From Geobacillus jurassicus NBRC 107829 (lineage in GTDB: Bacteria > Bacillota > Bacilli > Bacillales > Anoxybacillaceae): a stretch of 43,429 nt of DNA. Of the stretch, positions 10,025 through 17,880 are shown in pieces. Below the pieces are notes generated by a model. The model was not told where the DNA came from. It worked only from the letters and a program-made list of their open reading frames with translations, and did no database searches. The stretch covers positions 1 to 43,429 of the forward strand of contig NZ_BCQG01000030.1 in NCBI RefSeq assembly GCF_001544315.1, given 5' to 3'. The stretch's first letter is position 1. Each line of letters starts with the position of its first letter. The position numbers and the translations under genes were made by a program.

Positions 10025-10300
10025 AAGCTTGTAGCAGGCAGTTTTTTGCGCTATTGGCTGCCGTCCGCCCCGCTATGGCTGCTTGCCTTCAGTTGTGCGC
10101 TTTTCATTACCGCACTGAATCTGTTTGTCCGGTATTACGGAGAAGCCGAATTTTGGCTGGCCGGGTTGAAAATCGCGGCGCTTGTCGTGTTCATTCTGCT
10201 TGGCGCCGGCATGTGGTTTGGGGCGTCATCCCGTGAGCGGACGGCAATCCATGGGTCCGTTACACATGAAGAAACGAAAGCGCCCGGGCGAACGGCGTAA
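10025..10300 (+). pseudogene. Relic of an amino acid permease (APC family)
   Basis: An open frame of about 90 codons encodes two membrane segments and the link between them, with the typical permease stretch FVRYYGEAEFWLAGLKIAALVVFILLG, seen around helices 5-6 of AAT/LysP-type amino acid transporters. The preceding helices and most of the C-terminal half of a normal 450-500 residue permease are missing. There is no start codon with a good ribosome binding site; an in-frame stop lies just upstream. It is best explained as a decayed remnant left by an internal deletion. Confidence 0.7.
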
Positions 10301-10351
10301 CCAAACCGCCTCCTTTCGCTCGGGCGATCGCTGCAGGCAGGCGTCTTTTCA

Positions 10352-10564
10352 TCATTCATGGCGCCCGTCTTCCTTTTTCCATGTCCAACCGTTCCCGCGA
10401 TATTCGTCCCATGCGCGCCAGGCCATGATCGCCATGCCGAGCGCCAGGATCAACGCCTGTCCGTCCATCCGGTGTGCCGTCCATACATGATACCCTGCCG
10501 CTCCGATGCCGTAAAGCACCCAAACCACTGAAAACCACATGACTCCCAACCAAAATCGCCGCAT
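10352..10564 (-). CDS. Small two-helix membrane protein, function unknown
   Basis: A 70-residue product when started at ATG 10564 (MRRFWLG), which has the ribosome binding site AAGGGAG; an upstream in-frame start at 10675 lacks one. It has two hydrophobic helices (about 5-24 and 33-48) and a charged Trp-rich end (YRGNGWTWKKEDGRHE). It stands alone between the permease relic and the ydhK-like gene. I do not recognise the family. Confidence 0.6.
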   Translation of the reverse strand: MRRFWLGVMWFSVVWVLYGIGAAGYHVWTAHRMDGQALILALGMAIMAWRAWDEYRGNGWTWKKEDGRHE

Positions 10565-10690
10565 CGTTTCTCCCTTTCTTCCTTGTTTTTCCCTAATCGA
10601 TCCGTGGGACGACAGGCGAAGCCGCCTGTGTCTATTTTTGAAAAAATAAGGAATTTGCGTACAATTATACCACAACTTTCACAAATGAAC

Positions 10691-10732
10691 CGAAAAAAAC
10701 AAGCCATTCCCCTATGCTCCTAGGGAAATGGC
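10691..10732 (-). terminator. Terminator of the ydhK-like gene
   Basis: A 12-bp stem with one mismatch (GCCATTCCCCTA at 10703-10714 with TAGGGAAATGGC at 10721-10732), followed leftward by TTGTTTTTTTT. It lies about 35 nt past the stop codon. Confidence 0.85.
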
Positions 10733-10765
10733 TGCGCGTTTTGCTTAAACACCGATGACTATTCG

Positions 10766-11335
10766 TTAGTTGGCCGGCGACAGCTCGTCTTCCGTCACCC
10801 ATTTGTGGTTTGTCACTTTTTTACCGGTTTCCGTATCGATGTAATCGACCATATACACGGTCGTTTGTTTCGCCGAATCGATGACCGCTTTGGCCCCTTT
10901 CATCCCTTCCATATGATCGGCGTTCAAGACGACTTCATCGCCCGGCTGGAACGGTTTGTCACCGGCGTTTTCGATTTCTTCGTGAATGACCCATTTGTGG
11001 TTTTTCACTGGGTTGCCGCCGGTCGTCGGGGTGTACGTCACCGTATAGACGGTCGTGTCAAACGCGCCGGTGACAGTCGCCTTGGCTCCATCCATTCCCG
11101 GCATATGGTCCGCATGGATGATGACTTGGCTTCCAACCGGATACTTCGGTTGTTTCGCTTCCTTCAATCCGGCCGGCACCTCTCCGGAGCCCGAGTGATT
11201 CATTCCCCCATGCCCGGTGTGAGAAGCCGTATTTTCCTTTGGCGCTTTGTTGTCCTTGTCTGCTCCGGTGCAAGCGGATAGCAAAAGCGCTGCCATTACC
11301 GAAGTTGCGCCTAACAACATTTTCCAGTTTTTCAT
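10766..11335 (-). CDS. ydhK: YdhK-family lipoprotein with two DUF1541 repeats
   Basis: A 189-residue lipoprotein, starting at ATG 11335, which stands 9 nt behind AAGGAGG; the ATG at 11344 directly abuts that ribosome binding site and is rejected. The signal peptide ends in a lipobox, LLSAC. A His/Met/Gly-rich linker (HTGHGGMNHSG) follows, which could bind copper or another metal. Then come two tandem copies of the DUF1541 domain, each with HADHMxGMxGAKA or NADHMEGMKGAKA and ending in NHKWV. The family occurs in Firmicutes near metal-handling genes, but its function is not settled. It is anchored on the outer face of the membrane. It is a single-gene unit with its own terminator. Confidence 0.9.
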   Translation of the reverse strand: MKNWKMLLGATSVMAALLLSACTGADKDNKAPKENTASHTGHGGMNHSGSGEVPAGLKEAKQPKYPVGSQVIIHADHMPGMDGAKATVTGAFDTTVYTVTYTPTTGGNPVKNHKWVIHEEIENAGDKPFQPGDEVVLNADHMEGMKGAKAVIDSAKQTTVYMVDYIDTETGKKVTNHKWVTEDELSPAN

Positions 11336-11344
11336 CGTTTTCAT

Positions 11345-11615
11345 CCTCCTTGCCTTGTTAGCATACCCGTCATTTGTGCAGATTTTATGGAGATGGCCTT
11401 GACCATGCGAAAAATCGAAACAGTGCATGTGATGGAAAGGCGAGGTTTGCCGGGTCTGCGAAGCCACAGGCTGTGGTGCAAGACGAACCGATGAGCTCTG
11501 GGCGCAGGAAGGTGCAGATGGCCGCCACGGATTTTCCTGCTTTTAGGCATGCAGAATCTCCCCAAACGCCTTAAACAGAAGGTTGAGCGAGGGGCTGCGT
11601 TTCCACTTCTCTGTT
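11345..11615. other. Non-coding stretch between ydhK-like and VTT-family genes
   Basis: About 270 bases with no convincing gene, tRNA or riboswitch. It must hold the ydhK promoter and the 3' end of the upstream operon. I saw no clear promoter or T-tract hairpin. Confidence 0.4.
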
Positions 11616-12173
11616 TCATCCAGGAATCTTTTTCCTTATCTTCCGCCAGATGAACAAAAACATGGCGCCAGATAAGACGGTAAGAATGAGTTTTCCCTGC
11701 CACGTGACGCGGATCACCTGATCGACGGCATACGCTTCCATCCATAAAGCTGGGAGCTTGCCGAGCGAACTGGCCGCCGCAAAGACGGGGAGAGACGTGC
11801 GGCCGATGGCGGCGACAAACGTTACCACCCCTGATGGCACAAACGGCAACAGTCGAAGCGCTAAAATGAGCCCAAACGCCTCCTTGCCGCTTGCATGAAG
11901 CAACGGCTTCACCTTGGGATGGGAAAGCCATGTCGTTTCGCTCCATCGGCGAAGTCCTTTTCGATACAAGACAAACGAGACGACCGCCCCGAGCGCTTCG
12001 CCGGCAAATGACACCCAAAAGCCGGGCCAAAATCCGAAGACGGTCAAATTGGCCGCGGTCAAAAACGCGCTTGGGACGACTCCGAGCACGCTGATGGCGA
12101 GGTTGGCCAAAAGGCTGAGAAGATACGCCGCCTCGCCCGATGCTTGAAGGGCATCGATCATTCTCTCCATCAT
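11616..12173 (-). CDS. TVP38/TMEM64 (VTT/DedA-like) membrane protein
   Basis: A 185-residue multi-pass membrane protein of the VTT domain family (TVP38/TMEM64, YdjX/YtxB-like). The typical core GFWPGFWVSFAGEALGAVVSFVLYRKG is followed by the FVPSGVVTFVAAIGRTSLPVFAAASSLGKLP segment. Members are thought to scramble or move lipids, or to act in membrane homeostasis. It lies 38 nt after the response regulator stop on the same strand, so it is probably the third gene of the sensor kinase-regulator operon and possibly a target or partner. The ribosome binding site (AGAGAGG) is further away than usual. Confidence 0.85.
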   Translation of the reverse strand: MMERMIDALQASGEAAYLLSLLANLAISVLGVVPSAFLTAANLTVFGFWPGFWVSFAGEALGAVVSFVLYRKGLRRWSETTWLSHPKVKPLLHASGKEAFGLILALRLLPFVPSGVVTFVAAIGRTSLPVFAAASSLGKLPALWMEAYAVDQVIRVTWQGKLILTVLSGAMFLFIWRKIRKKIPG

Positions 12174-12211
12174 CTAGTCCAAACGCCTCTCTTTCCGAAA
12201 CACGGCGCTCG

Positions 12212-12892
12212 TTACGACTTGCGTCCGCTCCATTTATAGCCGACGCCCCACACCGTCTGCAAATATTCATCAGCAGGGAAGCCGGCTTGGCGCAATTTTT
12301 CGCGGATGTTTTTAATGTGAGAATCAATCGTCCGTTCTTCTGTGTCAGCGAGATACCCCCATAGCGACGCGATGATTTGCCCGCGGCTGAACACTTGATT
12401 CGGGTGTTTTAACAGCAGCCCCAAAATAGCGAACTCTTTCGGTGTCAACGCAATCGGCTTGTCTTCGTAGCGGACCGTATGTTCCTCTTCGTCCCATACA
12501 AGCCCGGCCGCGCGAATGGCGGAACGACCGCCGGCTGTGCGGCGCAGCACCGCTTCAATGCGGGCAAGCAGTTCCGCCTCGTCAAACGGTTTCGTCACAT
12601 AATCATCCGCCCCAATTTTCAACCCTTGGACGATATCCGCCGTCTCATCGCGAGCGGTGACCATCATGATCGGCACATTCGAAAACGAACGGATGCGGCG
12701 GCACGTTTCCCATCCGTCGAGTTCTGGCATCATGACATCGAGCAGCACCAAATCTGCGTGATGGCGCCGCAAATAGTCAATGGCTTCCGCCCCCGAACGC
12801 CGTTTCACGCAGCGGTAGCCATTCAGCGCTAAATACAATTCCAATAAATCAAGCATCCGCTCTTCATCATCGACCAACAACAACGTATACAT
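12212..12892 (-). CDS. OmpR/PhoB-family response regulator
   Basis: A 226-residue DNA-binding response regulator. The receiver domain (1-118) has the acidic pair Asp8-Asp9, the phospho-acceptor Asp52 in LLDVMMP, Thr79 and Lys101. The C-terminal half is a winged-helix domain with the family motifs LTPKEFAIL and VWGVGYKW. It follows the sensor kinase with only 2 nt between the genes, so both proteins are made together. The stimulus and targets cannot be told from sequence; the downstream VTT membrane protein is a possible target. Confidence 0.95.
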   Translation of the reverse strand: MYTLLLVDDEERMLDLLELYLALNGYRCVKRRSGAEAIDYLRRHHADLVLLDVMMPELDGWETCRRIRSFSNVPIMMVTARDETADIVQGLKIGADDYVTKPFDEAELLARIEAVLRRTAGGRSAIRAAGLVWDEEEHTVRYEDKPIALTPKEFAILGLLLKHPNQVFSRGQIIASLWGYLADTEERTIDSHIKNIREKLRQAGFPADEYLQTVWGVGYKWSGRKS

Positions 12893-12894
12893 CG

Positions 12895-14268
12895 CTATCC
12901 CTCCGGCAGCGTAATGAGGATGGTCGTTCCTTTTCCTTGTTCGCTTCTAGCGGTGATCGTTCCCCCGTGCGCCTCGACGATTTCTTTGGCAATCGCCAAA
13001 CCGAGTCCGGTCCCGCCGCTCATTCGTGACCGCGATTTGTCGACCCGGTAAAACCGCTCGAAAATACGGGGCACGTCTTCCGATGGAATGCCGGCTCCTT
13101 CATCGGACACGGTAATGACGATTCCCTGTTTTTGCAGGTGAATGGCGACGGCCACCGTCGTGCCGGAATACGCATACTTTCGCGCATTGTCAAGCACGTT
13201 GATCATCACTTGCTCAAACCGCTGCCGATCGATCGCGGCCGTGACCGAACCAGGGCACTGGCACACAAGCGACAGCTGCTTTTCCTGAAACGCGGGGCGC
13301 AGTTTTTCACACAATTTTGCCAAAAATGAACAAAGATTAGTCGGCTGCTTTTCAATCTGGAACGAGTGTTGCTCCAGTTTTGCTAATTCAAACAAGTCTT
13401 TGACCATTTTTTCGATCTTTTCCGCTTCTTCGTAAATGATCGCCACATAGTTCGCCCGTTCCTCCTCAGAAAGATGCGGACGTCTAGCAATGTCGGCGTA
13501 TCCTTTCACATACGTCAGCGGCGTGCGCAATTCATGAGAGATGCTCGCTAAAAATTCGCTCCGCTCTTGTTTCAAATACGCCAAATCGTTTGCCAACGTT
13601 TGAATGGCCTTCCCTAATTGCGCCAGCTCGTCGTTGCCTTTCATCTCGAGGTGGACGGAAAAATCTCCCCGGCTGAGCGCCTCGGTCGCCCGTTTCATGC
13701 GAAGGAGCGGCATCGTAATGGCACGGGAGAAAAAGGCGATTGTCAACACGGTGATCACCACCGACAGCACGCCAACGACGATAAAATGATGCTTCAGTTT
13801 ATACACCATCGCCCGGATCGAGCGGGTGTCTTGAAACATATACACATATCCTCTCGTTTCGCCTCCGATTTGAATCGGGCTGACGGCGGCGATATGCGAC
13901 GCCCGCTTCCAGTCGGTTTCGACCATCATTCCCCGGCGGGGAATATGGCGACCGTTCGTTAAAGGAATGATGCGCTTGGCAAACGGAACAATACCGTCAG
14001 AAGCCGATACAATCCGGCGCCGGGCGTCGGTGATGGCGACATCGGTTTCCGCCTCTGACTCCATCATCACGACATGCGCCAACGTCGTTCGGTCGTCATT
14101 TTTCTCCAAGACGTTGCGATGACTGTTTCCCCGCGCCAACAGCTGCGCGAATTCTTCCTCGATGCGCGCATGGACGAGCGTAGCGTAGAGGGAAACGAAC
14201 AGCACCATTTCAATGGCCAAGACAAAGGCAAAAAACAGCATTCCGAGTTTCCATGACAGTTTTCGCAC
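12895..14268 (-). CDS. Membrane sensor histidine kinase
   Basis: 457 residues, starting at GTG 14268 with ribosome binding site GGAGAGG. A membrane helix (about 7-30), an extracytoplasmic sensing domain (31-160), a second helix (161-181) and a HAMP linker (182-234) are followed by the kinase core. His245 in SISHELRTPL is the phosphorylated residue. The ATP-binding part has N box NVLDNARKYA, G1 DEGAGIP, F box FERFYR and G2 GGTGLGLAIAK, all intact. The gene comes before its response regulator, the reverse of the usual Bacillus order. The ligand is unknown. Confidence 0.95.
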   Translation of the reverse strand: MRKLSWKLGMLFFAFVLAIEMVLFVSLYATLVHARIEEEFAQLLARGNSHRNVLEKNDDRTTLAHVVMMESEAETDVAITDARRRIVSASDGIVPFAKRIIPLTNGRHIPRRGMMVETDWKRASHIAAVSPIQIGGETRGYVYMFQDTRSIRAMVYKLKHHFIVVGVLSVVITVLTIAFFSRAITMPLLRMKRATEALSRGDFSVHLEMKGNDELAQLGKAIQTLANDLAYLKQERSEFLASISHELRTPLTYVKGYADIARRPHLSEEERANYVAIIYEEAEKIEKMVKDLFELAKLEQHSFQIEKQPTNLCSFLAKLCEKLRPAFQEKQLSLVCQCPGSVTAAIDRQRFEQVMINVLDNARKYAYSGTTVAVAIHLQKQGIVITVSDEGAGIPSEDVPRIFERFYRVDKSRSRMSGGTGLGLAIAKEIVEAHGGTITARSEQGKGTTILITLPEG

Positions 14269-14308
14269 GTATTCCTCTCCTCATCCATCAAGCCCCGATG
14301 TCATTTCA

Positions 14309-14338
14309 ATTTTACTATTTTATTTAGCAAATGTGCAA
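14309..14338 (-). promoter_or_regulatory. Probable promoter of the two-component operon
   Basis: On the minus strand TTGCAC (-35, 14333-14338), 18-bp spacer, TAAAAT (-10, 14309-14314), about 40 nt before the GTG start. Confidence 0.5.
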
Positions 14339-14484
14339 AAAGTGTGGAGATGCGGCATTCGCGCCGCGCCAAGGCATCTTCTCCCGCCAAGGAGACAAAC
14401 CCTGGCGGATGCGTCTTTCTCGTTCTTCCATTATACTAAAAAACAGACTGTACTCATTTGGAGACGACAGAAAGGGGTTTATCG

Positions 14485-16578
14485 ATGAAATCGCTCGTGT
14501 TAGCAGAAAAGCCGAGTGTCGCCCGCGACATCGCTCGTGTGCTCGGCTGCAAGCAAGCGCATAAACAATATTTTGAAGGTCCGCGCTACATCGTCACTTG
14601 GGCGCTTGGCCATTTGATTGAGTTGAAAATGCCGGAAGACTATGACCGGAAATACGAAACGTGGCGGCTCGAGGACTTGCCGATCATTCCAAAGCATATG
14701 GGCTTGAAAGTCATCCGGCAAACAAGCCGCCAGTTTCGCGCCATTGAACGCTTGGCGAAACGGCCAGATGTGAAAGACTGCATTATTGCGACCGACGCCG
14801 GCCGCGAAGGCGAGCTGGTCGCACGCTGGATTTTGCAAATGATCGGTTGGACGAAGCCGATTTGGCGTTTATGGATCTCGTCACAAACCGACCGCGCCAT
14901 TCGCGACGGCTTCCGCCAGTTAAAGCCCGGGGCCCAATTTGAGCGGCTATATCAATCTGCCGTCTGCCGCGCCGAAGCGGATTGGCTGATCGGGCTGAAC
15001 GTGACGCGCGCCTTGACGACGAAATACAACGACCCGCTCTCAGCCGGACGCGTGCAGACGCCGACCTTGGCGATGATCATCGAGCGCGAGCGGGAGATCC
15101 AATCGTTCGTTCCCGTGCCGTATTGGACGATTCGGGCCAAGATCGGCTCGATGGAGGCCGTGTGGGAGCGGCATGGCGGTCATCGGCTGTTTGACCAAGA
15201 CGAAGCGAAGCGACTTATCGCCCGCCTTGACGGCCAACCGGCGCGCGTTGTGTCAGTCAAACGGAAACGAAAAAGCGAGCCGGCCCCGTTGCCGTACGAT
15301 TTGACCGAGCTGCAGCGGGACGCGAACAAGCGGTTTGGCTTTTCGGCGAAAAAGACGCTCTCGGTGTTGCAGCGGCTGTACGAACAGCACAAGCTCGTCA
15401 CTTACCCGCGCACCGATTCGCGTTATTTGCCAAGCGATATGGCATCAACGATGACCAAGCGGCTGTTGGCGATGAAGTCCGGTTATGAGGACGCCATCGC
15501 CCCGCTTCTTGCCAAAGGCAAAACCAAAGCAGCCAAGCGGGTGTTTCACGATGACAAAGTGACGGATCACCATGCCATCATTCCGACGGATGAGCGGTTA
15601 GATTTGAGCAGGCTATCATCTGATGAACGTAAGCTGTATGACCTGATCGCCCGCCGCTTTTTGGCGCTGTTTTACCCGCCGTATGAATACGAAACGGCAA
15701 CGGTTGTTTTTGACATCGGCGGCGAAACGTTTGTCGCCCGGGAGACGGCGGTTGTGAATATGGGGTTTAAAGCCATTCTCGGCAAAGAGGAAGCGAACGC
15801 CCAACCGACCTTGTCGCACCTCGCAGACGGCCAGACGCTCCCATCGGTGCAGCTTGAGATGGAACAATCGTTCACCGAACCGCCTGCGCGCTATTCCGAA
15901 GCCGATTTGCTTGCGCAAATGGAAACATATGGACTCGGCACGCCGGCGACAAGAGCGGACATCATCGAGCGGCTTGTCGAAACCGAAGTGGTCGAACGAA
16001 AAGACGGCCGGTTTTATCCAACAAAAAAAGGGAAACAGCTGATTGAGCTCGTCAATGAGGAGCTGAAATCGCCGGAATTGACCGCCCGCTGGGAGCGTGA
16101 ACTCGAGGCGATCGCCCGCGGAAAAGGAAACCCGAAGCAATTTTTGGCGAACATCCGTCAGCAAACGGAAGCACTCGTCGCCGAAATCAAGCAGAGCGAG
16201 CAGGTATACAAAGCGCCAAACCTCACGAACCTCACGTGCCCAGAATGCGGCGCGCTTTTAAAAGAGCGGAAAACGAAAGACGGACGGATGCTTGTCTGCT
16301 CGAACGTAGCGTGCCGCTACCGCCGCCGGCGCGATCCGAAACTGTCGAACCGCCGCTGTCCGCAATGCCATCGGCGCATGGAAATGCACGAAGGGAAAGC
16401 GGGACTTTATTTCCAATGCCGTCCGTGCAACATTGTTGAAAAAGCGGAAGAGACCAAACGCGCAGCCGCCCGAGGAAGCGAACGGGCGCTTCTCAAAAAA
16501 TACAGCCCGGCGAACGAATCGTTTGGCGTCAGTTTAGGAGAGCTACTCAAGCAGACATTAAACGAAAAAGAGGAATGA
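14485..16578 (+). CDS. topB: DNA topoisomerase III (type IA)
   Basis: 697 residues. The start at ATG 14485 (MKSLVLAEKPSVA) is set by AAAGGGG about 9 nt upstream. The enzyme makes and reseals single-strand breaks to decatenate DNA. The TOPRIM domain has EKPSVARDIA and TDAGREGELVAR. The catalytic Tyr307 lies in LVTYPRTDSRYLPSD, and the conserved YGLGTPATRADII follows. The C-terminal part has two zinc-ribbon motifs (CPECG...C, CPQCH...CRPC). B. subtilis TopB is 727 residues, so the length is normal. It is transcribed alone and ends in a GC-rich hairpin. Confidence 0.96.
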   Translation: MKSLVLAEKPSVARDIARVLGCKQAHKQYFEGPRYIVTWALGHLIELKMPEDYDRKYETWRLEDLPIIPKHMGLKVIRQTSRQFRAIERLAKRPDVKDCIIATDAGREGELVARWILQMIGWTKPIWRLWISSQTDRAIRDGFRQLKPGAQFERLYQSAVCRAEADWLIGLNVTRALTTKYNDPLSAGRVQTPTLAMIIEREREIQSFVPVPYWTIRAKIGSMEAVWERHGGHRLFDQDEAKRLIARLDGQPARVVSVKRKRKSEPAPLPYDLTELQRDANKRFGFSAKKTLSVLQRLYEQHKLVTYPRTDSRYLPSDMASTMTKRLLAMKSGYEDAIAPLLAKGKTKAAKRVFHDDKVTDHHAIIPTDERLDLSRLSSDERKLYDLIARRFLALFYPPYEYETATVVFDIGGETFVARETAVVNMGFKAILGKEEANAQPTLSHLADGQTLPSVQLEMEQSFTEPPARYSEADLLAQMETYGLGTPATRADIIERLVETEVVERKDGRFYPTKKGKQLIELVNEELKSPELTARWERELEAIARGKGNPKQFLANIRQQTEALVAEIKQSEQVYKAPNLTNLTCPECGALLKERKTKDGRMLVCSNVACRYRRRRDPKLSNRRCPQCHRRMEMHEGKAGLYFQCRPCNIVEKAEETKRAAARGSERALLKKYSPANESFGVSLGELLKQTLNEKEE

Positions 16579-16585
16579 GGTTGCC

Positions 16586-16624
16586 AAACCGCGCTAGGGG
16601 CTATGCCCCTGGCGGTTTCATTTG
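16586..16624 (+). terminator. Hairpin terminator after topB
   Basis: AAACCGC (16586-16592) pairs with GCGGTTT (16612-16618), with an inner AGGGGC/GCCCCT stem. The following TTTCATTTG is only moderately T-rich. Confidence 0.65.
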
Positions 16625-16637
16625 CATCTTTGAAATC

Positions 16638-16663
16638 TGAAACTTCCTTCTCATTGCCCCGTA
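16638..16663 (+). promoter_or_regulatory. Consensus sigma-W-type (ECF) promoter
   Basis: TGAAAC (16638-16643), exactly 16 bp, CGTA (16660-16663): a complete match to the Bacillus sigma-W consensus TGAAAC-N16-CGTA. It lies about 35 nt before the ATG of the His-rich peptide, leaving room for a normal leader. This suggests induction by cell-envelope stress or antimicrobial peptides. Confidence 0.75.
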
Positions 16664-16698
16664 TATATAGGTAAATCTATCGCAAAGGAGCGATCGCG

Positions 16699-16896
16699 AT
16701 GTTAAAAAAATTGCTAAAAGCACTTTTGGGCCATCACCATCATCCGTCGCACTACCATAAACATTACAGCAGCAGCGACCACCATCATTACGGCCCGACG
16801 TATCACTCGCACCACCATCCGTCCCAGTACGGGCACCATCATTACAAAAAGAAGCATCATAGCGGCAGTTTCTTCTCAAGCTTCTTCGGCAGCTGA
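16699..16896 (+). CDS. Histidine-rich 65-aa peptide
   Basis: A 65-residue protein with 19 His. A short hydrophobic, basic N-terminus (MLKKLLKALLG) may form an amphipathic helix that touches the membrane. The centre is clusters of 2-4 His separated by Tyr, Ser and Pro, and the end is SFFSSFFGS. The His clusters could bind divalent metals such as Zn, Ni or Cu. The ATG at 16699 has the ribosome binding site AAAGGAG. The stop shares a base with the start of the kinase gene (TGATG), so the two are translationally coupled. The promoter is of the sigma-W type. I know of no named family; function is unknown. Confidence 0.85.
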   Translation: MLKKLLKALLGHHHHPSHYHKHYSSSDHHHYGPTYHSHHHPSQYGHHHYKKKHHSGSFFSSFFGS

Positions 16897-17723
16897 TGAG
16901 GCGCTTTTTCAAACACCATCCGCTCATCGCCCGCTGGCTCGACCGCCCGCGCCGGAGCGGGGATGTGCTTTCTGGCCGCTATGAAGTCATCGAAGAGCTC
17001 GGGATGGGAAGCTACGGCATCGCCTACAAAGGGCGCGATTACCTGTCAGGCCGTCTTGTCGTCATCAAACAAGCGCGGTGGACAAAAGGGGAAGACGGAC
17101 GCCGCTTGCTTCGGCGCGAAGCTGACGTGCTCGCTCGCCTGCGCCACCCGCAAATTCCGATGCTGCATGATCTGTTTGTGGAGCGCGGACAGCCGTATCT
17201 TGTAATGGAGTATATCAATGGAGAAACGGTGGAAGACCGGATTTTCAAGCAGGAAGCCAAGTACACGGAGCAAGAGGCGTTTCGGTTGCTAAAGGATGTG
17301 CTTGAGATCGTCCGGCACGTCCATGCTTTCGGCATCGTCCACCGCGATTTGCGCATCCCGAACATCATTTGGCGCGATGGAACGGTGGCGATCATCGATT
17401 TTGGCTTGGCGTGCCGCATCGGCGAACCGGTGGATTTTCGCGATGACGACCCGCTGGAGAAGCGGCTGCGGCGCGAACCGCATCCACGAAGCGATTTCTA
17501 TGCCCTTGGACACTTCACCTTGTTTTTATTGTATTCCGCCTATGAACCGACGAGCGACGAGGAAAAAAGCTGGGAAGAAGAGCTCGATTTGTCGCTGAAC
17601 GCCCGTGCGATTTTGCGGAAAATGCTGCAGCTGGACCCGCCGTACGACAACGTCGACGAGTTGCTCGGCGACGTGGATCAGCTGCTGGCCGAACACAACG
17701 CGGCCCAAGCCGAGGCACTCTAA
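16896..17723 (+). CDS. Soluble Hanks-type Ser/Thr protein kinase (YbdM/YrzF-like)
   Basis: 275 residues with only a kinase domain and no membrane helix. The glycine loop is GMGSYG, the ATP-binding lysine is Lys58 in VVIK, the catalytic loop is HRDLRIPN (His149, Asp151) and the metal-binding DFG has Asp168. The loop has Arg where Ser/Thr kinases usually have Lys. Related short kinases in B. subtilis are YbdM (PrkD) and YrzF. It starts by overlapping the stop of the His-rich peptide and is controlled with it by a sigma-W-type promoter, so it may phosphorylate or act with that peptide during envelope stress; this is inference. Confidence 0.9.
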   Translation: MRRFFKHHPLIARWLDRPRRSGDVLSGRYEVIEELGMGSYGIAYKGRDYLSGRLVVIKQARWTKGEDGRRLLRREADVLARLRHPQIPMLHDLFVERGQPYLVMEYINGETVEDRIFKQEAKYTEQEAFRLLKDVLEIVRHVHAFGIVHRDLRIPNIIWRDGTVAIIDFGLACRIGEPVDFRDDDPLEKRLRREPHPRSDFYALGHFTLFLLYSAYEPTSDEEKSWEEELDLSLNARAILRKMLQLDPPYDNVDELLGDVDQLLAEHNAAQAEAL

Positions 17724-17773
17724 CAGAACATAGGACCTCTTCGAATCAAGGAAAACCGTTGCATCGAACCGAA

Positions 17774-17811
17774 AGCCCCTCGCCGCCCGCCTATGGGCAG
17801 GAAGAGGGGCT
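17774..17811. terminator. Hairpin between convergent kinase and enoyl-CoA hydratase genes
   Basis: AGCCCCTC (17774-17781) pairs with GAGGGGCT (17804-17811), with an inner GCCC/GGGC stem. It lies between two converging genes; flanking T-tracts are weak. Confidence 0.5.
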
Positions 17812-17880
17812 GATTCCATTTTCGTGCAAGTCGAGGCGGCAGCCTTCCTGAAACAAACATTCGCTCTGGTTGGAAGCAGC

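Noticed and set aside
11341-12327. 328-codon leftward frame
   Set aside because: It overlaps the VTT protein and response regulator genes in another phase; those have motifs and this has none.
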